A DNA stretch of 64,000 nt from a virus. The notes beneath the pieces were generated by a model that saw nothing but the letters and a program-made list of their open reading frames with translations, was not told the origin of the DNA and searched no databases. A program made the position numbers and the translations under genes. Location: the IMG/VR virus record IMGVR_UViG_3300029319_009044, positions 1-64,000 of that record. One strand, given 5' to 3'. Below are positions 7,639-15,174 of the stretch, piece by piece (position 1 is the first letter of the stretch; every line of letters begins with the position of its first letter).

Positions 7639-8491
7639 CCAATATTATTTTATTCAGAGCGGAATGAATAGCAAGTTCTTCATCCATAGGGTCAAAACCA
7701 TATTTAGTTTTTAATTTATCTACTGAAAGAACACAATTAGACCTATTAGCTAAACAATTTAGTTCATCAAATTGAACCCATTTCCATTTATCATTACCTA
7801 ATCCATATTCATCCATAAGCTCTATTATATTATCAGTAGCTAGAGGATTAGGCTGTACAAAATTTAATATATCTTTTTCTTTTGTTTCAACTTTATTCTT
7901 AATTACTTTCTCAATAAAATCTAACAATTGTGGAATGTAAGTTTTAGAATTTTTTAAATTTATAAGATTATTGTATTTTTTAATTTTAGTTAAGTAAGAT
8001 CGTTCATGTAACCTATCACAGAAAGGCATTCTTACTCTTAAAATTAATCCATGATCACATCCTAATTCAAATGCATGTTTACTTTTTGAATATGTAGAAG
8101 ATTCTCTATCAAAGAATCCAAAGTTAGGATAATCTTCTTCATTGAATTCTTTAGTATAATTAGTATATATGCAGCCTGAAGATATATGAATATAATTAAT
8201 ATCATAAGCTTTACATAAATTACTAAGCTTTAAAGGTGCAAAGGTATTTAATTCATAGCATAGCTCAGGTTTTCTTTCTCCTTCATCTACATTTGGTCTA
8301 CCAGTAAAACCAAAACAATTAATTACATAATCAAATTTTTCTCTTTTAAACCATTTTATAAGTTCTGATGAATTAGTATAATCAAGAAACTCTTTTCGTA
8401 CTATAGTAACATCGCTCTTTTCAATTTTTTTAAGACGTCCATAAAGGTAAGAGCCTACATATCCATGTCCAAGTATAAGTATTTTTTGCAT
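7631..8491 (-). CDS. NAD(P)-dependent sugar epimerase/reductase (RmlD-like)
   Basis: A 286-residue Rossmann-fold protein of the RmlD/epimerase superfamily. GHGYVGSYL (8-16) binds the dinucleotide, VINCFGFTGRPNVDEGE matches the region after strand 4, and SSGCIYT with a downstream YSKSKHAFE supplies the Ser and Tyr-x3-Lys catalytic residues. RmlD reduces dTDP-4-keto-rhamnose. The length and the NVDEGE segment fit that group, but a different nucleotide sugar is possible because no RmlC or RmlA homologue is visible here. It starts one base after the GMP reductase gene ends. Confidence 0.7.
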   Translation of the reverse strand: MQKILILGHGYVGSYLYGRLKKIEKSDVTIVRKEFLDYTNSSELIKWFKREKFDYVINCFGFTGRPNVDEGERKPELCYELNTFAPLKLSNLCKAYDINYIHISSGCIYTNYTKEFNEEDYPNFGFFDRESSTYSKSKHAFELGCDHGLILRVRMPFCDRLHERSYLTKIKKYNNLINLKNSKTYIPQLLDFIEKVIKNKVETKEKDILNFVQPNPLATDNIIELMDEYGLGNDKWKWVQFDELNCLANRSNCVLSVDKLKTKYGFDPMDEELAIHSALNKIILDE

Positions 8492-8492
8492 A

Positions 8493-9533
8493 TTAAATCT
8501 CTAATGTATTAGGTTCGTATATTTTACTATGTGTCTTTGTACATCTTACAAATGTAGCACACTTGCATAAATGTTTAAGCTTAGCAGCTCCAACATATGT
8601 ACATGTACTTCTAATACCTCCTAAAATATCTTGAACAATATAACGAATGGGTCCTTTATAAGGTATAACTACTCTTCTTCCTTCCGATGTTCTATAATCT
8701 TTGAGACCTCCATTATGCTTATCGTTAGCAATTTTGCTACTCATTCCATAAAACTCAACATATTCTTTTCCATCTATTATAATTTTCTCACCTCCACCTT
8801 CAGGAGAACCAGCTAACATAGATCCGAGCATTACAAAGTCTGCGCCAGCTCCAAACGCTTTAGCTACATCACCCGGCGTCGTACATCCACCATCAGCAAT
8901 TATATGACCATCTAAACCATGAGCAGCATCAGCACATTCAGCAATACAACTAAACTGAGGATAACCAACTCCTGTCTTAAGTCGAGTTGTACAGACACTT
9001 CCTGATCCAATACCTACTTTAATAATATCTGCTCCAGCTAAAAGTAGCTCTTCAACCATTTCACCCGTAACAACATTACCTGCTATGATATTACTTTTAG
9101 GAAAAGTTTTTCTTACTTCCTTTACAAAGTCGACAAGTGCTTGAGTATAACCATTCGCTACATCAATACATATATTACGTACTGAAGCTTTTTTATAAAT
9201 ACGAGATAATTTCTTGTAATCATATTCATTTCTTCCTACAGTTACAGCTACATGCTTACCTTTATTATCTTTAAGCTCTTCAATAAGCTCCTTTTCATCA
9301 ATGTCCTTCTTGTAACAAGTAAAGAGATCTAGATCACTTAAGGTTCTTCCTACGTCTAACGTACCAACACCATCCATGTTAGCAGCCATTATCGGTATAC
9401 CGCGGTATGAACCACCGTATTTGAATCTAAAAGTTCTTGTTAAATCCACCTCTTTACGAGATGTTAACGTAGACCTTTTAGGTCTAATCAACACATCATC
9501 GAAATCGTACTTTAATTCAGTTTCTATACGCAT
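8493..9533 (-). CDS. guaC: GMP reductase
   Basis: A 346-residue, CBS-free member of the IMPDH/GMPR family, the length expected for GMP reductase. [15 protein letters not shown] (9-23) opens the barrel. The active-site loop [16 protein letters not shown] places the catalytic Cys at 181 and the assisting Thr at 183. [20 protein letters not shown] is the phosphate-binding part and EFYGMSSK the flap. The enzyme reductively deaminates GMP to IMP using NADPH, feeding guanine into the adenine branch. In an AT-rich phage this could shift the purine pool toward dATP. It is the first gene of an operon with three nucleotide-sugar genes. A TATAAT lies nine bases before the ATG. Confidence 0.9.
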   Translation of the reverse strand: MRIETELKYDFDDVLIRPKRSTLTSRKEVDLTRTFRFKYGGSYRGIPIMAANMDGVGTLDVGRTLSDLDLFTCYKKDIDEKELIEELKDNKGKHVAVTVGRNEYDYKKLSRIYKKASVRNICIDVANGYTQALVDFVKEVRKTFPKSNIIAGNVVTGEMVEELLLAGADIIKVGIGSGSVCTTRLKTGVGYPQFSCIAECADAAHGLDGHIIADGGCTTPGDVAKAFGAGADFVMLGSMLAGSPEGGGEKIIIDGKEYVEFYGMSSKIANDKHNGGLKDYRTSEGRRVVIPYKGPIRYIVQDILGGIRSTCTYVGAAKLKHLCKCATFVRCTKTHSKIYEPNTLEI

Positions 9534-9565
9534 GCCTTCTTAATTATAAGGCTATATTGTATATT

Positions 9566-9769
9566 TCAACTTGATATCTTGTCTCTTATCAACTGTAAGT
9601 TAATTTCTCCTTCTTCTAAACTATCGGAGATTTGTTGAGTTAATTCATTTCCTAGTTCGCTAAGTTCATAATCTTCTGTACTATGCAAAACTTCAGTTAA
9701 TTTATCTAACGCATCATATAATTCTTCTACACCCACTTCAAATTTTTTAAGAATTGAACTTTGTTTCAT
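9566..9769 (-). CDS. Small coiled-coil late protein (67 aa)
   Basis: A 67-residue, mostly helical, acidic protein (VEELYDALDKLTEVLHS and QQISDSLEEGEINLQL) that could form a short coiled coil. No family is recognised. A TAAATA six bases before the ATG marks it as late. It is transcribed divergently from the superoxide dismutase gene with only 30 bases between the two start codons. A structural or assembly role is possible, but nothing in the sequence shows it. Confidence 0.6.
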   Translation of the reverse strand: MKQSSILKKFEVGVEELYDALDKLTEVLHSTEDYELSELGNELTQQISDSLEEGEINLQLIRDKISS

Positions 9770-9775
9770 ATATTC

Positions 9776-9781
9776 TATTTA
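9776..9781 (-). promoter_or_regulatory. Late promoter TAAATA of the 67-aa gene
   Basis: Minus-strand TAAATA, six bases before the ATG. It is back-to-back with the dismutase promoter; the two motifs are seven bases apart. Confidence 0.6.
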
Positions 9782-9787
9782 TTTTAT

Positions 9788-9793
9788 TAAATA
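9788..9793 (+). promoter_or_regulatory. Late promoter TAAATA of the superoxide dismutase gene
   Basis: TAAATA with six bases to the ATG at 9800. It places an oxidative-stress enzyme under late control together with virion genes. Confidence 0.65.
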
Positions 9794-9799
9794 TAATTA

Positions 9800-10426
9800 A
9801 TGACGTTCTTAGAAGAAGTAAACTTAATTTTAGAAAAAGTTGGTCAGTATAAGCCTATCAACTTACCTTACAAATTAAATGCATTAGAGCCAGTAGTTAA
9901 CAAGCAAACTACTGACTTTCATTTTAACAAGCATTATAAGGGGTATGTTAAAAAATTAAATGCAGCTATGGGTGCTAGAAAAAAAATACCTTTGGTAGAG
10001 TTAGTTAAAAATATAAAAGGTTACAATGATAAAGTAAGAGATAATGCTGGAGGAGCTTATAATCATCAATTATTTTTTAACATGATGAAGCCAGGGGGTA
10101 GTGACTTTAACGGAGAGATTGCTGATAGAATTAAAAAACGTTTTGGTACATATGCTAAATTCAAAAAAGAGTTTATTGATAATGCAGCAAGTCAGTTTGG
10201 TTCAGGGTGGGGTTGGTTAGTTGAAAAAGATGGTAAATTAGATTTAGCAAAGACACCTAATCAAGATAATCCACTAATGCATAATATGGGTAAGCCTATA
10301 TTAGGTGTTGATGTATGGGAGCATAGCTACTACTTAATGTATGGACCAGATAGAAAAGAATGGCTAAGTAAGTTTTTCGAGATTGTTAACTGGGATTACT
10401 GCTCCGCTCTTTTGCATACTAGCTAG
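9800..10426 (+). CDS. sodA: Superoxide dismutase, manganese-type
   Basis: A 208-residue Fe/Mn superoxide dismutase with all four metal ligands: H41 (DFHFNKHYKGYV), H89 (AGGAYNHQLFF), D171 and H175 (GVDVWEHSYY). GSGWGWL and the C-terminal VNWD are conserved. The GG before YNH, the Phe after it and the Gln in NQDNPLM are the residue choices typical of manganese enzymes rather than iron ones. It dismutates superoxide to oxygen and peroxide in the cytoplasm, or in the virion if packaged. There is no signal peptide. A late promoter drives it, so it acts near assembly or lysis. The last 63 bases overlap the convergent nuclease gene. Confidence 0.92.
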   Translation: MTFLEEVNLILEKVGQYKPINLPYKLNALEPVVNKQTTDFHFNKHYKGYVKKLNAAMGARKKIPLVELVKNIKGYNDKVRDNAGGAYNHQLFFNMMKPGGSDFNGEIADRIKKRFGTYAKFKKEFIDNAASQFGSGWGWLVEKDGKLDLAKTPNQDNPLMHNMGKPILGVDVWEHSYYLMYGPDRKEWLSKFFEIVNWDYCSALLHTS

Positions 10427-11089
10427 GATAGCTTCTATTTCTGCTTTCATATAGTTTACATGATAAGTCAAAAATCTATCATCTTTAAGATAAAAAATAA
10501 CACATTTTCTACATCTCTTACTTGTCATTCTTTCATACAAGTAAGCATATAAAGATAGTTGTAGACCATATAAATTAAATTCACAGTTATGAAGATGACT
10601 CACTGGGTCTTTAAGTCTTTCACAATAAGAAGAGCTAAATCTAAAACGCTTATTAGTTTTAAAGTCGCCAATAGTAAACTCATTTTTATGTTCGTAAATT
10701 AAATCTGCAGTACCAGCGATCTTAAACTCTTCATCATATAATAAATTCTCACACAAAACATTCTTAAAAGAATCTATAGAACGTTCAGCTGCTTTATCGT
10801 ATGATTTACATAACCAACCATAATTATCTTGTACATCGCCATAACTAATATAATCTTCTAAAATTTTATGAATATTAGTACCTCTCGTACAAGCTCTTAC
10901 CTTTTCTTTCTCCCACATTTCAAGAACTAACTCTTGTGATATACCTTCTCTATCTGCTACTCGTTTGGAATGTCCATCTCTATCAAAAGGTTGTTTGTAT
11001 TTACCGAGTAGAGTAGTTACGGAAATAAACTTTTCATTTGTATCAGTATGAGTATACGTATGAGAAGCTTCGTCAAATTTAATTTTCAC
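10364..11089 (-). CDS. PD-(D/E)XK nuclease, Cas4/RecB-like
   Basis: A 241-residue nuclease with the Cas4/RecB-type order of motifs: RGTNIHKILEDYI (69-81, His motif), DEEFKIAGTADLI (119-131, with Asp129), IGDFKTNK (140-147, the D-x-K core at 142 and 144) and YGLQLSLYAYL (174-184, the Gln-Tyr motif). Such enzymes are metal-dependent DNA exonucleases used in recombination, end processing or host DNA degradation. No four-Cys iron-sulfur cluster arrangement is obvious, unlike in true Cas4. The start is GTG at 11087-11089 with a TATAAT ten bases upstream. Its 3' end overlaps the dismutase gene. Confidence 0.8.
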   Translation of the reverse strand: MKIKFDEASHTYTHTDTNEKFISVTTLLGKYKQPFDRDGHSKRVADREGISQELVLEMWEKEKVRACTRGTNIHKILEDYISYGDVQDNYGWLCKSYDKAAERSIDSFKNVLCENLLYDEEFKIAGTADLIYEHKNEFTIGDFKTNKRFRFSSSYCERLKDPVSHLHNCEFNLYGLQLSLYAYLYERMTSKRCRKCVIFYLKDDRFLTYHVNYMKAEIEAILASMQKSGAVIPVNNLEKLT

Positions 11090-11132
11090 TATTCTATATT
11101 ATACTTATAGAATTATAAAATCAATAAAAATT

Positions 11133-11160
11133 AACGTATCTCTAGAACTACGTTGTTTTT
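11133..11160 (+). terminator. Possible weak hairpin terminator
   Basis: A 6-bp perfect stem AACGTA/TACGTT (11133-11138 and 11149-11154) is followed by GTTTTT. It could stop read-through of the dismutase transcript before the holin promoter. The stem has only two G-C pairs, so support is weak. Confidence 0.3.
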
Positions 11161-11162
11161 AC

Positions 11163-11170
11163 TATAAATA
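11163..11170 (+). promoter_or_regulatory. Late promoter TATAAATA of the holin-like gene
   Basis: A full eight-base T4 late consensus TATAAATA, six bases before the ATG at 11177. Confidence 0.75.
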
Positions 11171-11176
11171 TATAAA

Positions 11177-11494
11177 ATGGAACCTGAAAAATCCCTACTC
11201 AAAGAGTTTCTAAGCGGTGGTTGGGTCGTACCTTTGATAGGGGCCGGCGCTATGCTAGCGCGTTTATTATCTGGGGAAAACAATTACACTTGGGGTCAAC
11301 AACTTAAAAAGATACTAACTGCTGGTATATCAGCTGGAATAGCATGGTTTATACTTGAACAAACTGAGATTTCTTCTCTTTATAAAGCAGTTACATATGG
11401 AATTATTGGTGTTATATCACCTGAGGTTATAGAAGGTATAGTAAAACTTGGTAAAAAATTTGCAGATAATCCTGAAAAGGTTATCAAAAAGTAA
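11177..11494 (+). CDS. Putative holin (three membrane segments)
   Basis: A 105-residue membrane protein with hydrophobic stretches at about 15-31 (WVVPLIGAGAMLARLL), 48-62 (ILTAGISAGIAWFIL) and 71-90 (AVTYGIIGVISPEVIEGIV), and a lysine-rich C-terminus. Size, three segments and charged tail fit class I / LydA-like holins, which make the membrane holes that start lysis. The late promoter agrees. No endolysin is adjacent or recognisable in the window, so the lysis role is inferred from topology only. Its stop overlaps the next start (TAATG). Confidence 0.55.
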   Translation: MEPEKSLLKEFLSGGWVVPLIGAGAMLARLLSGENNYTWGQQLKKILTAGISAGIAWFILEQTEISSLYKAVTYGIIGVISPEVIEGIVKLGKKFADNPEKVIKK

Positions 11495-11739
11495 TGAAAC
11501 CAAAATATTTAGTATATATTTTAGCAGCTATTATTTTAGCGTTTGTTATTAGAGGGTATTTTTGCGTAGATATGGTTCATGTTTATTTAGATGCTTTAAA
11601 TAAAGGAGCTCTAACTACAGATGGAGATTTGTATTGTAGTGTAAGTGAAAATATAGAAGGATTTAAGAAGCATTTACTATTCTCAGGGGTGTTAGCAGTA
11701 GTTATTGCTGTTTGTTGCAGGTTAAAAGCACCGAAGTAA
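11494..11739 (+). CDS. Small two-segment membrane protein
   Basis: An 81-residue protein with a hydrophobic segment at about 5-21 (YLVYILAAIILAFVIR) and a second near the C-terminus at about 60-75 (LLFSGVLAVVIAVCC). Between them lies a loop with two cysteines. It is translationally coupled to the holin-like gene (TAATG), so an antiholin or other lysis-accessory role is the natural guess. It has no lipobox and does not look like a spanin. The family is not recognised. Confidence 0.55.
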   Translation: MKPKYLVYILAAIILAFVIRGYFCVDMVHVYLDALNKGALTTDGDLYCSVSENIEGFKKHLLFSGVLAVVIAVCCRLKAPK

Positions 11740-11740
11740 A

Positions 11741-11746
11741 TAAATA
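11741..11746 (+). promoter_or_regulatory. Late promoter TAAATA of the cysteine-rich adhesin
   Basis: TAAATA with five bases to the ATG at 11752; it starts just after the stop codon of the preceding gene. Confidence 0.65.
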
Positions 11747-11751
11747 TAATT

Positions 11752-14139
11752 ATGGGAAAGAAGATATCCGAACTTACTATCGCTAGTACTCCGTATGAAG
11801 GAGAAGAGCTGTTCGCTATGGTTGAAGATAGTGCTACTGTAGCTGCTCCAATTAGCTCATTTCAATCCTTTTTATCAGGTCAGGATCATTTAGCATCGCC
11901 TCATAAAAATAATCATTTCGTTTGTGATCAAACTGTAGCTGGAAAATTAAGTGGAGAGCAATTGAACATAGGTACTCAGAATAACGCTACATTAGGTTCA
12001 CAAGCTTCCATAGCTGGTGGATGTAAACAGGCTGCTACAGGAGCTCAAACATTTATAGGAGGAGGAGACTGTAACGTAACTACAGGAGTTAACTCTGCTA
12101 TTCTAGGAGGTGAAGAAAACTGCTCTCAAGGTGCATGTGGAATAATTGTAGGAGGTAAGTGCCATGAAACAGAAACTACTGCTACATATGGTTTTATTGG
12201 CGGTGGGTTTAAAAACTGTGTGACTGCTAATTACGGTACAATTGGTGGAGGTCAATGTAATACAGGTACAACTAATGGTGGTTATGGTTTTATAGGTGCG
12301 GGTAGACGCAATGAAGTATGCGCATCAAAAGGAGGTATCATTGCTGGAGAAGATAATACTATTACAGGGTGCGATTCATTTATAGGAGCTGGAAAAGCAA
12401 ATAATGCCAGGGGTCAAAATTCAACTGTGGTAGGTGGAATTAGTTCGTGTGCTATTGGTAAAGGTTCTTTTGTTGGAGGTGGTATTGTTAACTGCGCAAC
12501 AGGGGGATGTGCTATAGCTGGAGGGGGCAGCTTAAACAAGCCCACTGGATGTGTTAGTGCAATAGTTGGTGGTATTACAAATACAGCTTCTGGAAGTGCT
12601 TCATTTATTGGAGGTGGATCAACCAATACTGCTTCAGCTAAAGCGTCTGTAGTTGGTGGTGGTTTTAACAACACTGCTGAAGGTCCTAGTGCTACTAAAG
12701 GATGCACAACTGTAGCAGGTGGTGAAACTAATATAGTTTCTCAATGCTGGGGATTTATCGGAGGAGGGTGCAACAATACTGTAAATGGTGTTGCTGGAGT
12801 AGTAGCTGGAGGCGTTGCAAATACAGCAGATGCTGATTATACTTTTATCGGAGGAGGTGAGTCAAACTTACCAGTTAATTCTAGTCACGGTGTAGTTGCA
12901 GGTGGTTGTGGAAATGTTCTAGCAGCTCCTTGCACAGTAATAGCAGGAGGTAAATCAAACTCAACTGCAGCGGGTACAGATTTTGGTATTATCGGAGGTG
13001 GAGAATCTAATGCTATTACTGCTAATGCATGCCATGGATCTATTATAGGTGGTTGTGGAAACAAAGTATGTAATGACTTTGGTACAGTTGGTGGTGGAAA
13101 AGCAAACTGCTCTGGCGCTGCATGTTCTTATGTAGGAGGTGGAGAATCTAATGATATAGCTGCTGGTAATTACTCAGTAATAGTTGGAGGTAAGGGCAGC
13201 TATACCTGTAATACAGGTGTATTTATTGGTGGAGGTTATCTTCATTGTGCATCAGGAGCAGAATGCAGTACTATAGTCGGAGGTTATGGTAATACATTAA
13301 TAACCGGAGCTAGTGGTGCATTTATAGGCGGGGGTGTTCATAATAAAGGATTAGGTCAAGGAACATTTATTGGAGGAGGAGCACTTAACTGCACTAACTC
13401 ATGCGCTGGAGGATGTTTTGCTACTATAGCAGGAGGTAGAAAGAATACAGTTGATGGAGCATTTTCAACTTTAGTAGGTGGATGTAGTAACTGTGTATCT
13501 GCTGCTTGTGGTACAGTGGTTGGAGGATATGAAAACTGTGTAGAAAGTAGTGGTGCAAGTAGCTTTATTGGAGGAGGTTATTGCAATACTGCTAATGTAA
13601 CGCAAGGTACTATTGGAGGAGGCAGAGAAAATAATGTTGATTCTGGTGAAGGAGGCTTTATTGGAGGAGGTTGTGGTAATACTACTTCTAATGCATATGC
13701 AACATTAGGTGGAGGTAAAGGTAATATTGCTTCAGGTACATGTTCTTTTGTAGGTGGAGGACAACTCAACTGTGCAACAAAACCGTGGTCATTAGTAGTG
13801 GGAGGATGTCAAAATAGAGAATCAGGTACATGTTTAAATGTTATTGTAGGAGGTATGACTAATCTTATATGCGAATCAGCTACAGCAAGTAGTATATTAG
13901 GAGGGTTTAATAATGTGTTATCTGCAAATTATGCTTTCATAGGTGGCGGATGTGGTAATAAGACACATTGTACAGCTCATCATCATTCAGCTATTGTAAC
14001 TTCAGATATAACAACAGTTTCAGCTTGCATGTTACATGCTAATTCATTATATCTCAAAAATTTACCAACAGCTGAACCACATACTGCAGGAGTAATATGG
14101 AGAGATGGTACAACACTTAAAATATCTTGCGCAAGTTAA
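11752..14139 (+). CDS. Cysteine-rich YadA-like adhesin/fibre
   Basis: A 795-residue fibre. The first ~45 residues (MGKKISELTIAS and ELFAMVEDSATVAAPISSF) are an attachment module seen on many marine phage fibres. Residues about 75-740 are a long run of short repeats of the form F-I-G-G-G-x-x-N alternating with V-x-G-G-x-x-N, resembling YadA/hep_Hag head repeats that fold as a trimeric left-handed beta-roll. By hand count about 45 cysteines occur, mostly just after GGG or before N, which is exceptional for a phage protein. The end, LPTAEPHTAGVIWRDG plus an LKIS tail, matches the tip of the 2502-6209 fibre. It probably binds host receptors. Confidence 0.8.
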   Translation: MGKKISELTIASTPYEGEELFAMVEDSATVAAPISSFQSFLSGQDHLASPHKNNHFVCDQTVAGKLSGEQLNIGTQNNATLGSQASIAGGCKQAATGAQTFIGGGDCNVTTGVNSAILGGEENCSQGACGIIVGGKCHETETTATYGFIGGGFKNCVTANYGTIGGGQCNTGTTNGGYGFIGAGRRNEVCASKGGIIAGEDNTITGCDSFIGAGKANNARGQNSTVVGGISSCAIGKGSFVGGGIVNCATGGCAIAGGGSLNKPTGCVSAIVGGITNTASGSASFIGGGSTNTASAKASVVGGGFNNTAEGPSATKGCTTVAGGETNIVSQCWGFIGGGCNNTVNGVAGVVAGGVANTADADYTFIGGGESNLPVNSSHGVVAGGCGNVLAAPCTVIAGGKSNSTAAGTDFGIIGGGESNAITANACHGSIIGGCGNKVCNDFGTVGGGKANCSGAACSYVGGGESNDIAAGNYSVIVGGKGSYTCNTGVFIGGGYLHCASGAECSTIVGGYGNTLITGASGAFIGGGVHNKGLGQGTFIGGGALNCTNSCAGGCFATIAGGRKNTVDGAFSTLVGGCSNCVSAACGTVVGGYENCVESSGASSFIGGGYCNTANVTQGTIGGGRENNVDSGEGGFIGGGCGNTTSNAYATLGGGKGNIASGTCSFVGGGQLNCATKPWSLVVGGCQNRESGTCLNVIVGGMTNLICESATASSILGGFNNVLSANYAFIGGGCGNKTHCTAHHHSAIVTSDITTVSACMLHANSLYLKNLPTAEPHTAGVIWRDGTTLKISCAS
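11990..13970 (+). repeat. YadA-like GGG-x-x-N repeat tract
   Basis: Dozens of short repeats encode F-I-G-G-G-x-x-N and V-x-G-G-x-x-N alternately. At DNA level the recurring GGAGG/GGTGG codons make this the most G-rich stretch on the plus strand apart from the adhesin at about 49,000. Confidence 0.75.
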
Positions 14140-14162
14140 CTTGATTTATAATAAAAGCATAC

Positions 14163-14168
14163 TAAATT
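14163..14168 (+). promoter_or_regulatory. Variant late promoter TAAATT of the glycosyltransferase gene
   Basis: TAAATT with seven bases to the ATG at 14176; one mismatch to TAAATA and a longer gap, so it is weaker than the others. Confidence 0.4.
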
Positions 14169-14175
14169 TATTAGT

Positions 14176-15174
14176 ATGGCCACAACAGTTTTTCACATTG
14201 AAGGAGGTATAGGTAAAAATATTGCAGCTACAGCAGTTATTGCTGCGTATAAAAAAGCTAAACCTGAACGTAAAATTATAGTTGTATCAGCTTGGGCTGA
14301 AGTTTGGATGAATAATCCAAATGTTGCAAGGTTTTATGTAATAGGTAATACGCCTTACTTTTATAAAGATATTATCCAAGGTAAAGATGTTGAAATTTAC
14401 TCAGGTGATCCTTACAGAACTACAGATCATATTACTAAAAAGACCCATTTAATTAAAACGTGGTGTAAGATGGCTGGAGTAGAACATAACCATGAGGGTC
14501 CTAATCTTCATTTTAATTTTAGAGAGTTAGAAGAAGGGGCTGCTTATGTTAATCAGTTTAGAAGAGACGGTCGACCTGTTCTTCTTTTTCAACCTTTTGG
14601 AGGCCCAGGTAAAGAGCATCAACAGCATCCATATTCTTGGACAAGAGACATGCATCCAAGTCAAGCTCAAGCTGTAGTAAATAAATTAGCTCAAAAATAT
14701 AATATTGTTCATGTATGCTATGAATTTCATCCAAAATTACAAAACTGTCATCGCTTTGATAAAATTATTGGAAAGAAAGCTCTGTTTGCAATGACAGGTA
14801 ATGCAAATAAACGTTTATTTGTAGACTCTTCACTTCAGCATGCTGCAGCTGCACTTGGTCAAAAATCTGTAGTATTGTGGGTAGCAACACAGCCAAAGAT
14901 ATTTGGATATGGTATTCATAACAATATAGGACCTAAGAAAGAATATCTAGAAGGCCATATCGATTCATATTTGTTTGACTATAATTTTACAGGAACCATT
15001 TATGAATGCCCGTATAAAGATCCAGCTGATATTCATGATGTAGATGAAATAGTAGCTGCTGTTGAGCAGGAGGATAAACCTAAAGAGGAGCCTAAACAAG
15101 AACCTAAAGTGAAGCCTAAAGAAGAACCTAAAGAAGAACCTAAAGAGGAGCCTAAGAAAGATAAAAAATCTTAG
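14176..15174 (+). CDS. Glycosyltransferase, heptosyltransferase (GT9)-like
   Basis: A 332-residue protein. The N-terminal half has a Rossmann-like start (FHIEGGIGKNIAATAVIAAYKK) and VVSAWAEVW. The C-terminal half has VLLFQPFGG and the late LFVDSSLQHAAAALGQKSVVLW segment, which matches the nucleotide-sugar-binding part of ADP-heptose:LPS heptosyltransferase-like GT9 enzymes. After about residue 298 the protein is an almost pure K-P-E repeat tail (PKEEPK units). It lies directly downstream of the cysteine-rich adhesin, so it may glycosylate fibres, or modify host surface sugar using the product of the 6221-8491 cassette. The acceptor is unknown. Confidence 0.65.
   Translation: MATTVFHIEGGIGKNIAATAVIAAYKKAKPERKIIVVSAWAEVWMNNPNVARFYVIGNTPYFYKDIIQGKDVEIYSGDPYRTTDHITKKTHLIKTWCKMAGVEHNHEGPNLHFNFRELEEGAAYVNQFRRDGRPVLLFQPFGGPGKEHQQHPYSWTRDMHPSQAQAVVNKLAQKYNIVHVCYEFHPKLQNCHRFDKIIGKKALFAMTGNANKRLFVDSSLQHAAAALGQKSVVLWVATQPKIFGYGIHNNIGPKKEYLEGHIDSYLFDYNFTGTIYECPYKDPADIHDVDEIVAAVEQEDKPKEEPKQEPKVKPKEEPKEEPKEEPKKDKKS
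15073..15165 (+). repeat. Lys-Pro-Glu repeat tail of the glycosyltransferase
   Basis: About seven units of P-K-(E/Q/V)-(E/K/P) type encoded by near-identical CCTAAAGAAGAA blocks. Probably disordered. Confidence 0.75.

Noticed and set aside
12414-13769. Minus-strand Pro-rich open frames opposite the cysteine-rich adhesin
   Set aside because: They are the complement of Gly-rich codons (GGN read as NCC) and have no TAAATA or TATAAT at the start.
14128-14145. Palindrome CAAGTTAACTTG after the adhesin gene as an operator or terminator
   Set aside because: It partly overlaps coding sequence and the stop, has no T-run, and no second copy was seen.
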